The notes under the pieces are model-generated. The model searched no databases. It saw only the letters and a program-made list of their open reading frames with translations, and was not told where the DNA came from. A stretch of 64,000 nucleotides of DNA from Azadirachta indica (lineage: Eukaryota > Streptophyta > Magnoliopsida > Sapindales > Meliaceae): NCBI GenBank assembly GCA_022749755.1, contig CM040450.1, forward strand, positions 3,152,913 to 3,216,912, written 5' to 3'. Both the position numbers and the translations under genes were made by a program. Position 1 is the first letter of the stretch. Each line of letters begins with the position of its first letter. Shown piece after piece: positions 12,204 through 21,844 of this stretch.

Positions 12204-12709
12204 TTCATTGTGAGTTTCCCATTAGTTTGTAGGATTCATACATATTAACGCTCTCACTTGTAAGAGGCGATAAAAAGTCTAGCAAACTTTAATCAGAAAA
12301 AAAAAAAAAACCAATAAGCTTTTTATATTTTCTTAATTTTTTTTTGTTTGTCTACAAAATATTATATTTTTATATTTTTTGGACAATAAAAAATATAAGT
12401 ACAATTATCTAGACTGTACAATGTAAATAGAAAAAAAGAAAAATATAAAAACTAACTAAAAAATATTTTTAAAAAATTATAGTAAGAATCACGCAAAAAT
12501 ATTTATGCAATAAGATATCTAATAGTCTAATGATTTGAATCCTATAACTTTTTTATTTTCTCTTGTTTTCTATCTAGTCAAACAAGTTATTTATTGAATT
12601 ATCTCTACAAGAAACGCTATAGCGAACATTCAACCGTTGAAGCAAGAATCAATTTAAAAGATTAAACATTTGAAATTTAATGGGTAGAACTTGAATATCT
12701 TCAATTGCG

Positions 12710-12802
12710 TAAATATTCAACTAACATTAAGTTTAACAATAATTAATTCACTGAAGAAATAATGTTACGTATACAAAACAATACGTAAAATGTTTTATCC
12801 TT
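12710..12802 (+). repeat. 93-bp direct repeat, copy 1
   Basis: Matches 14615-14707 with two mismatches that I can see. The flanks of the two copies differ. Confidence 0.85.
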
Positions 12803-14356
12803 ATAATTATTACCAAACATTCAAAACATTTTGGAGTCTCTTTGTCCACATGTATATCTTGGCTTATTTTAGTTTGGTCTTTAAACCTAAGACTTTTTGA
12901 AGTTCCACATTCACTTAAATTAAAATAAGAAAATAATAAATAAAAAACTTACCAACTCTTACGTGAGACAATCTTGAACATTATTTTTATAAAAAAAATA
13001 AGAAAAAATAAGAACAATTTTTAGTTTAATAATAATATGATTCGAGAAAAAATTATTAAACTGTAAATTTTATGAAGTTATTAAAGTGAACATTTATAAC
13101 TATATATTTGAAAAAATAAATTTTAAAAAATTAATTAAACAAATCATGCAAGTTTTATATGTAAACATTAAAGTAAGTAATGCAAAAAATTGCAAAAAAA
13201 ACAAAGGATAATAATGGCTAGAAGTTGTAGTTTAATTAAATAGGGCCGCCATATTTTAAAACCTAGTTAGCTAGTAGTGACTGCCCCAAGAAACAAGTAA
13301 TTAACATATGTAGTTCTTTTACCAAATTAGGGTTTGGTAGATTAATTGAATAACCATTTTGCATATTTGAATGTTTCTTAAAAATACCATGAAAGAAGAT
13401 GAAGAAAAAGAAGAAGCAGCAATTAACATTATGGCTTATCAATTTTCTTCCTTCCGTACTCTAAACAATAAATTAACTCTTCAGTGTTCGGGTTCTCATT
13501 ATATATATTTATCATTTTTAATTTTAGTTTTCTTTTTTGTCATTCACCATTTTTACACCAAATTCTATCTAATAATTTTTTCAAAAGTTCGAGTATTACA
13601 TTTTTAAAATTTGCTTGTATATTCTATGATTTAATGAAAAATTTTCCACTGTTAACTTTAATTAATAAGATTTGAGTTTATAATAAATTTTTTATTTTCT
13701 CAACTCTTATAATATGTATCTTTTATTTTTAATTCCCCTAACTTTATCATTTTTCAATTGAACTACTACTTAACAATTTTTTAAAACATTCTTGTATTCA
13801 TTAATCATAATATATTTATATTTTTATTTAACAAAGATTTATTATTTATTACCAAGGAGTATGAATGCTTTCTTCCTGTTGGAATATACATAGATTGTGG
13901 CACACACATTGGGTGCGGTCTATTCTTACTTGTAGCATGAATTCAGGTTCATTTCTCAATTTAATTAAAAAAATATTGTCTCAAATACATATATTAACCA
14001 CTTACACATATAAATTCTTAAATTTCCCTTAAAAAAAATATAAAAATTTTTTAATGTGATCATTTATATTTTGTAAAATACGAATTTGATGTAAATTAGT
14101 ATCATTTTAATTTCTAATGTTATTTGACACTAAATTAATGTTATTTTAACATTAATTAGTATTAAATTTGTATTTCTAAAAATACAGATGTATACAAAAA
14201 AATGTCTATTTAAGAGTTAAAAAGCATATATAAATGTACCTACTTTATATAGTTAAAAGTAAAGTTACAGTGGACAACCGATATTGAGACGAAGCCAAAT
14301 AGAATTCTGAACTTACGATTGGAAGGAAAATTGATATTGAGACGAGGCCAAATTTG

Positions 14357-14560
14357 GTTCTGATACCATGTGAAAAAATTAATTTTTATTTCTTAAATAA
14401 ATTTAGTACAATAGTAACATTTATATAGGCTTTACAAAATAATATATAAGAGAATAAATAATATGTAATTATGTAAGATATTTATGAAAAGAAATCAAAA
14501 TAATTAAAAGAGAAGAAATCATAATAAATAAGGAAAAGTTGTTAATAATATTAACTAACA
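14357..14560 (-). mobile_element. LTR retrotransposon remnant: one LTR plus primer-binding site
   Basis: On the minus strand, 14560-14369 forms a 192-bp LTR-like unit with TG...CA ends and a TATATAA-type box. It is followed at once by a 12-base initiator-tRNA-Met-type primer-binding site (TGGTATCAGAAC, 14368-14357). Past this, two short imperfect repeats containing ATATTGAGACGA lie near 14,280 and 14,333. No second LTR or coding sequence is seen to the left, so this is a truncated element, of TRIM or Copia size. The call rests on the LTR-to-PBS junction. Confidence 0.6.
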
Positions 14561-14614
14561 AAATCAAGGAAAGAAATCATCTTGATTTCATTAATTAATT
14601 ATCATTAACATGCA

Positions 14615-14707
14615 TAAATATTCAACTAACATTAAGTTTAACAATAATTAATTCACTGAAGAAATAATGTTACGTATACAAAATAATACGTAAAATGTTG
14701 TATCCTT
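14615..14707 (+). repeat. 93-bp direct repeat, copy 2
   Basis: Second copy of 12710-12802, about 55 bases to the right of the LTR remnant. Confidence 0.85.
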
Positions 14708-16502
14708 CACAGATATTCTACATTTTCATAAAATGAGATGGAGATAAAATTTTCATTCATTTTCAGAAAAATGATTAAACAAAAATGATGATTTTGATTA
14801 ATGAATTTAATTTTCTTGATGTTAATAATTTTTAACAGTTAATTAACTTTTATTTGGGGTGATTGGTACCGTTATTTTAAATAGAAGATGAGGGCTTAAT
14901 TTCTCTCGTGTGTAAAATGAAAACTATTTTTTTAAAATTAATTGCAGAATTTTGTAAATTAAAAAAAATAGTGTGCAGATTTTCGTAAATTTATTTTTAA
15001 AAAAAGGGGTTTACCGAAACCTGTAAAATTACAGAAGCATGTAAAAATCACAATATCCAGGCCCACAGGTTTCAGCTCATTTCTTCAGTTTGCTGTAGAT
15101 GTGATGATTCTTCGTTTAAATCATCGGCAGGATTTTGACCCTTGTTCGATCATGGAGATGGGAGACATGACAGATTTTATAGGTGTTCAAAATCTAATTA
15201 AACCTGTTTTTTTTTTTTTAAATTAATTGATTAAATGGATTAAACTCAATTGAAAATTTTGAAATCTATTCGTATTATAATCATATTATGCTCAAAATAC
15301 TATGATCATATTATTGATTAGATCAAATCGAAAAGATCATGATTTTTTTTTTTTCATAGGAATGGATGAATTTCTGATAATCATTTTTTCCTTCTCAGGG
15401 AAAGCCAGCTCAGTCCTAGATCAACTGCAATTTCAATAGGTAAACAAATTGGGTTTTTAATTGATAGATTAGTAAGCAAATCGGTGAAATGATCCTTATA
15501 TAGGCGCAGCCACGTGACTGTGATTTCTTTTCTTAGATAGATTGAAGATCGTGCAAATTAATTATATCCACTTGTATAATTAATTAATTCTACTATTACT
15601 AAACGGGAATTATTTTAAATTATCTGTCAGCTGCTGTCCTTTTGAAGAGCAGAAAAGAAAAAATATTTATATACTATGATATTGCTAAATTATGGGTTTG
15701 ATGTCAAGTCCGCGTGGTAGAAAATGTCAGTTAGGTGAATGAAGATTAGATACCGTCAAGCGTACGCGTTTCTCGCCCTATTGACTAGAAATCAGTCTAC
15801 CCTGATGTTTACGTGTCCCGAGATAAAATTTCGGTATCCACACTTTTCATCCATAATTTTTTTCGAAATGTGCACTCTTAAAATTTGCTATTTAATTAAT
15901 AAGTGTTTGGTAAAATATATTTGTCATGAACAATTGCGTTCACAAATATATCTTTAAGACGTGGTTTGATTATATATCGTGTCCATAGGTCTTGTCACTC
16001 AATTATTTTTCAATAAAAAAAATTATCGTCACTTAATATATGGGTCAGCTTTAATTAGTATTAAAAGTATAATTTATTTTATTTTACGTTTTAATTTTTG
16101 ACTTCTAAGAGATATGAATATGATTTCTTCTTTTATTTTTAATTAATTTTAAAGTAATTGATGATAGATAGTTTTATTGACCAAATTTGTTTTTTTCATA
16201 AGACTTTCTTTTAAATTTTGTAAAAATATAAGATGCAGTGAAAATTATAAAACACTAATCCCTTAAATTATATGCATAAATTTGTATTTTAAAAAATTAT
16301 ATATTTAACACTGTACTGTTAAATAATATTAAAGTTCAATTAAAAAATTTTATGTGATGGTCAGAAGTCGATCAAGCAAATGATCATGAATGTGATAGCC
16401 ATTACTCTTTGTTAGTTACTAGAAGCAAGAATTATAGATCCAATGATGACAGAGTGCATTGGCTACATTCTTAATTTTAGTGTAAAACAGAACAAACTAT
16501 TG
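14708..16502. other. Gene-free AT-rich region with a GRAS scrap
   Basis: Apart from the GRAS-like fragment at 15.1 kb I see no gene. A slightly GC-richer patch at about 15,700-15,850 has no recognisable coding content. Confidence 0.55.
15101..15180 (+). pseudogene. GRAS gene fragment
   Basis: The stretch GATGATTCTTCG ... GTTCGATCATGGAGATGG aligns with the N-terminal coding part of the GRAS gene at about 10,775-10,840, including an 18-base exact core around TTCGATCATGGAGATG. The frame is broken and nothing on either side continues the match. It is a short relic. Confidence 0.55.
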
Positions 16503-16545
16503 TAGATGTTACTAAATGGCAATAGGGACAACACGAAGGCAAGGT
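16503..16545 (-). pseudogene. Relic of a second CYP76-type P450 3' end
   Basis: Read on the minus strand the piece encodes LRVVPIAI followed by TAG. This parallels LRAVPVPI-TAG at the end of the P450 just upstream, and about 40 bases match around the stop codon. No further P450 sequence is attached, so only the last codons of a duplicate survive. Confidence 0.5.
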
Positions 16546-16634
16546 GAGGTACAAAATTCAAGATCTGAAAGACAAACTTAACATATTTGATCGTAGGGAT
16601 TTCGTAGCAAACATGTCCTGCACTGTATATGTTA

Positions 16635-18235
16635 CTAAATGGGAACAGGGACAGCACGAAGGGGTTTTGCCTTCTGTAAGGTGAGACCAAACTTCTCTTC
16701 CATGTCCATGTCCTCTGGTGTCGTAACTCCATCTTCACGCTTCCAATCAAAGGAGTTAATAAGTGATCCTAACATTAGATATAACATTCTCATTGCCAAC
16801 GGCAATCCAGGACATATTCGACGTCCCCCACCAAATGGTATCAGCTCAAAATTCCTTCCTTTGACATCAATATCCGATTCCAAGAACCTTTCAGGCATAA
16901 AACAGTACGGTTTGTCCCATGTGTTTGCGTCTCTGCCTATAGCCCATGCATTCACTAAAACTTGTGCACCCTTTGGCACTGTGTAGCTACCGATTTTTAT
17001 ATCTTCTGCTGCTTTTCGGGGAAGTAACAAGGGAACTGCTGGGTGCAACCTGAAGGTTTCTTTCACTACTGCTTGTAGGTATGGTAACCTAGTGATGTCT
17101 GATTCCTCAACAGCCTTGTCTTTCCCGATCGTTTGTTCTATCTCCGACCGGGCTTTTGATAAAGCCTCTGGGTTGCGGAGTAGTTCCGCCACTGCCCATT
17201 CCAATGTGCTTGAACTTGTTTCAGCCCCCGCAGCAAACAAATCCTGCCAATATATGGGATATTTGGAAGAGAGAGTGTTGAATCACTAATGATTGAAACA
17301 AATTCACAAGTAACTTGTAATTTGAATAAATATTACCAGAAACAGATGTTTGATATAATTTCTATCAATTTCCGCTCGGTTGTCTTCACTGATGTTAAGA
17401 AGAGTATCTAACATATCTTTGGATTGGGCGTGGGCGGAACCTTGTTGTTGTCTTAGCATCAATCGTTCATCAATCATGCGATCGAAGACCTCCAGCATCT
17501 TCCCAAAATGAATTGTCAGGCGACGCCTTATACCCTGGAGATCAAGCTTTTTAAGCACAGGAAAATAATCGGCCAAATTAGGCTTTCCGACCTCTTCCAT
17601 TATACCCAAACTAGCTTCTTTAGTCCTCGTGCAGTATCTGAACTAGGATCAGTCATATCAACAGAAAACATTGTGTTCGATATCAAATTAAGCGTAGTGT
17701 TGAAAGCTGCTTGGCCAATATCTATTGCTCTACCCGCACGGCAACTTTCCTTTACATAAACAAGAAGCTCTTGGATTTTCTCGCGCCGGAGTTCTTGATT
17801 GGCATCAAGTTTCTGACTCGAGAAAATATGCGAATTACATATTTTCCGAAGATTTCTCCAAGCTGTCGAGACAGGCAGCCAAGCCATCGAGAAATCTTGG
17901 TGCCCGTGGGCTACAAGTGCGTCAGGGACAGTTCGGTTACAGAAGGATACGTCATGAGTCTGAAGGATTTCTTTGGCCATAGTTTCAGAAGAAATGACAA
18001 CTGTCGTTACCTGGCCAAATTTTAGACTCATCATGGGGCCGTGAATCTGGGCAAGCATGGCTAGTGTCCTGTGAGGTTTATCACCAAGTTCCAGGAGGTT
18101 TCCGATGACCGGAAAAGGAGAAGGTCCCGGTGGAAGCTCTCCGGATCCTGGTTTGCGGCCTCTGGAAAAGGACTTCAAAGCCACAGCCAAACCCCATGTG
18201 AGGAGAAACCATAATAGGCAGCTCAAGATATCCAT
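16635..18235 (-). pseudogene. CYP76-type cytochrome P450 with a one-base frameshift
   Basis: P450s of the CYP76 group are ER-anchored mono-oxygenases, often of monoterpenols. Exon 1 is 18235-17337, the intron 17336-17244 (93 bp, GT-AG) and exon 2 17243-16635. An N-terminal membrane anchor is followed by the hinge LPPGPSPFPVIGN. The I-helix is AAGAETSSST, the ExxR motif is KETFRLHP and the heme loop is FGGGRRICPG (Cys codon 16814-16812). Everything fits an intact protein of about 502 residues except at 17605-17604. There only two bases separate the Trp of KKLVW from IMEEVGKPN, where the family has three. The uncorrected frame stops at once (TAA). This is either a recent null allele or a sequence error, since the rest shows no decay. 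The substrate is unknown. Confidence 0.85.
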
Positions 18236-19164
18236 CTTAAACTCTCAGCAACACCAATTTCAGGTGCTCTTCGGCTTCTGTTTCTTTCTCCGTCTCTCTT
18301 ATTATGTATTTATTTTTCTACATACATGCCGAAACATGTATGGACAATTCGTCCGCGTGATATGTTCTTCCTGTAACGGCGAGTATAGGGGTCGGAGTTC
18401 TTCTCCCACTCTACTCATCAACAGCTAGCGATTCGTGGTCCCCTACTATACCCTATACTATGCCCGTCCGTCTCGAAAACTTTTAGAGTATTTAATTTTT
18501 GAATTATGAAGAAAAAAAGTTTAGAAAATAAATTATCGTACGTATGACTAAAAATAAAAAATATTTTGTTAATTAATTTTCTGCTTTGCATCGTACAACT
18601 CTGTTCATTTTTACTGATTTTTTATTTACTCAAACAACTCGTTAATTTGTAGAAATTCCCATGAATATATTACGTACTTTGAATAATCTTTGTTAAAAGT
18701 TAAAATTTTGACAAAAAAATAAATAAAAGAAAATACCAAGCACATAAATTGAAACAATAAAAGTAAACTCAAAATTTAAATATGACGTATGCACGAAATT
18801 ATCAATGTCAGACCAGATGGGAGTCCACCGCCTCTTTTTGTCCTTTTATCGAGCCCAATAATGATCTGAAAATTATCAATGTCAGGCCAGATGGCACGTA
18901 AAATTACAGTTCACAAGGACAAGACGAAAAAGAAGAAGAAAAAAAATTAATTAAGTAGTGTAAAAATTCCACGGACAAATCGTGGCCGTTCATGTGTTTC
19001 TACAATTAGTTGGGTGAATAATATAATATAATATACGTATATAGACAACTTTGACAATTTGAACAAAATCACGAATATATATAGATCTTATACGCGTAAA
19101 GTTAGAGAATTGAGATACAAAATTTTGATTGCAACTAATAAATTTTAAAGGTATTATTCAGAAA
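18236..19164. other. P450 upstream region and AT-rich spacer
   Basis: The P450 promoter lies at the left (an AAATAAATACA tract near 18,305 on the minus strand). The remainder is AT-rich spacer. Two near-identical short segments containing AATTATCAATGTCAG occur at about 18,798 and 18,869. No gene is seen. Confidence 0.5.
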
Positions 19165-20438
19165 AAGTGAAATCGCAAACTGTATAGTTTGAAGTGGAGT
19201 AATAGATCCATAAAACAATGATGGAAACAGATAATGCAGCTAGAAGAATATGGATTTGGAGTCTAAGAATTAGATGAACTCTTTTCCATTGGTGGCAAGG
19301 GAAGTTGGGAAAGATTGAGAAAAGGAGATGTTTCATTCATTGCAAAACTCCATCCTAATGCGTAACGAGAGCTTGCCTTTTTCCCTATATATATAGACGT
19401 TGAGAAGCGAACATTCATTGCTCCCTTGAAAACAAATGATAGGTTGTTGATGGGTTCGGAAATTAGAGGTTTCGTTCAGTTCCTTTCCCCCATGCCGCAT
19501 ATTGTTGGTGGAAGCAGTGGCCAGCAATTTTACTAATATTCAACTATTGTTACATTCAACAAGTTTCTTCGAACCTTCGTATTCTATCCAAGCTTGGACA
19601 GTCTTGCCACTGCTCGCACATATTTTATGCCATTGATGTTGATTCCGACATGGTTTACTTCAGAGTCAGAGGTCTCGCCGTAACCATCGATAGTAGCAAA
19701 CTCGACAGCAAACTTATGATTCGAGTCATTCCCGTCATTTCTTGAGTCGAAAATCTCTAAGAAATGGCGGGACTCAGCACAGGGAAATTTTGTCGAAGGA
19801 GGTATTGTGAAGGCCAGGCCATGGCCTCCGTGACCTGGAGTTGAGCCTACTATTGCTGAAAAATGAAGCATTTGGTGAATTTTCAACGAACGTTTTATGG
19901 GATTGGAATAAAAAGCGTGGCCTGTAATATCGTTTTAACTGTTCGTGAGCTTATGCAGCAATGACATGACAGAAAGTCCCAGTCCTATCTTCTTTTTGTT
20001 GTTTCCTTTCCTGATATTATCATTTTGTTTTAAGATTTTGTCCTTATCTGGTGTTTTGTTTATTTTTATATTTGTGTAGATTTTAACTGTAATCCAAAAC
20101 CAATCGTTTTGCTAATTTTGACTTTAAAAAAGGTGATCCTATTAATTCGAGAAGGCAAAACAAAGATAAGATACTTTTTTCAGCAGATAAAAATCTTCTA
20201 TTGTTTTAACTATTGTTTGGTTCTGAGAAAAGGATCGAGAGGCCTAATCTCGTCGACAGATTCTTTCTAGGAAAATCTTGCTTCTGCAGCATTGAGTACG
20301 CCTGAGGGTTTGATATCTGAAGCCCCTTATCTTGGGTTTCGTCAAATCCATTGAAGATGAATTCTACCTCTCGGGAAGAAAGAGCTAAAAGAAGAAGTAC
20401 AAGAGAAGGAAAGCTAAAGAAATGGTTAAAGCAACCAT
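19165..20438 (-). pseudogene. Decayed L-type lectin receptor kinase copy, lacking the kinase domain
   Basis: Fragments in order match the intact gene at 29298: the start codon and signal peptide (20438-20380; a frameshift gives an early stop), SSREVEFIFNGF, then the lectin core (GHGLAFTIPPSTKF, SRNDGNDSNHKFAVEF, TSDSEVNHVGIN), and the transmembrane start (HILLAALSVSI). About 290 bases of unrelated sequence interrupt it at about 20,210-19,925. Homology ends near 19,165, just inside the membrane segment, so the whole kinase domain is missing. A retrotransposon abuts the ATG on its 5' side and cuts it from its former promoter. It is non-functional as a receptor kinase. Confidence 0.9.
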
Positions 20439-20439
20439 C

Positions 20440-21831
20440 TGTCACGCGCCCAGCGGAAAGGCACGTGCGGCACCCTCGTAGACCCCCATGTCGAGGGTAA
20501 GCCTTGTTATCCCGTCGCATATTTAACTGGTTTCGGCCTACCTTGGCCTCATCAGGAGGACGGCTTCAGTCCCCGACCAGTTCGGGCAGGGGTGGTCTAA
20601 GTCCCCTCTACATGATAGCCCTTGAGACTGAAGCCGACTTTGCACCATGAAACATCAATGTGCTTGAGTTGTCACACCCCAGCACACCCAGCCAACATGC
20701 GATCTCTTGTGCCGTGACATTCTCCACCACCGAAAATCGTGCACGTCCTCGTGCACGCGGCCATCTTCAAATTTTTCGCCAGCTCAATTGGTAGACCATC
20801 GAGGTCCTACCCTACATGCCGCTCCACTCCATAACGCCCATCTCCTCCGGGCTAAGGAGATTCCCATAAAGAGAACACGATAACACCACGTCGTGCGGGC
20901 ACGCCATCCTCGACGTACGGTGGTAGCAGTGCTTGGCGTAGATGAGGCGCTATGCGGTTGCCTTTCAAACCACAATGCTCATCTTCCCCCCCAGGAAGAT
21001 CCCCATACCGCAGGACACATCATTGTGCGAGCACGCCCACATTCGAGGCTGCGTGGCAAAGGGTCACACAATAGACACCTCGTTTTCCCTCGCCCAATCT
21101 TACGGGCTAATATCCTCGGCCATCTCGGTGGATTCCCACAGGAGTCAGGAACGTAGCGAGATTTTGCGAAAATTCTCGTTCCTGCTCTGATACCATCTGT
21201 CACGGCCTCACTCTCTTCACTCGCTTCGACCGTGCGGCGCTTAGCAACTCCGCTCACTAAGCAAGCCTTCAACACCCGCAATGCGCTAAATCGGAAGCTT
21301 ATGAATAGAAGAGAGAGCAATAAGAGTTTGAGTGAAGAGTGATTTACACAACTCAAGTTTATTGCTTGATTGCTTTGTTACTTGGTTGCTTGGTTGCTTG
21401 GTTTGGCCAAATGAGGCCTCACCTATTTATAGGAAAACTTACATAAAATGGACGGCCTAGATTGCACCTCACAATGCACTTTTGAGGGCTAAGATTGGCC
21501 TTCTAGAAATGTCCTAGAAAATATCTACACAATTGTCAAAATGGTAAAGCTATCTACACAATTCTAGAACTTGGGCTAATTGGGCCACCATTCTAGAAGT
21601 TGGGCTAGTTGGGCTAATATTGGGCTATACGTACAATAATTCCAATAAGGAAGAATATATGGATCTTTGGCCCAAATGCCTTATTTCCCCACTGAACCCG
21701 TTCTATCGACGAGTCATATTACCAAAGCTCATGTGCCCGTTTGTCCCGGATTTTCCCTCGCGCGAATTCTGTCCGCACAACGTCTTGGTCACGGTTACTG
21801 TTCATGGGCACTATTCACGCGGGGCGTGACA
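20440..21831 (-). repeat. 3' LTR of the gypsy element
   Basis: A 1,392-bp LTR. It contains an internal initiator-tRNA-type primer-binding motif (plus-strand GCTCTGATACCA, 21184-21195) followed two bases later by a second TGTCACG boundary at 21198, so 21198-21831 looks like a smaller LTR of 634 bp. Another TGTCACACCCC occurs at 20670. Confidence 0.95.
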
Positions 21832-21844
21832 TCCTCCCCCACCT
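21832..21844 (-). other. Polypurine tract of the gypsy element
   Basis: AGGTGGGGGAGGA on the minus strand, directly before the 3' LTR. It is the usual primer for plus-strand synthesis and overlaps the end of the polyprotein frame by two bases. Confidence 0.8.

Larger units (their letters stand above)
12088..14368. other. Gene-free AT-rich region downstream of the GRAS gene
   Basis: Contains the GRAS 3' UTR, an AT microsatellite, a 93-bp repeat copy and AT-rich filler. A segment near 12,540-12,640 resembles 27,770-27,850, downstream of the third GRAS copy. That suggests the duplicated unit included 3' flank. No gene is seen. Confidence 0.6.

Noticed and set aside
20979..21356. A 125-codon minus-strand frame in each LTR
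   Set aside because: It crosses the inner LTR boundary and PBS, has no recognisable domain and is probably a chance frame in LTR sequence.
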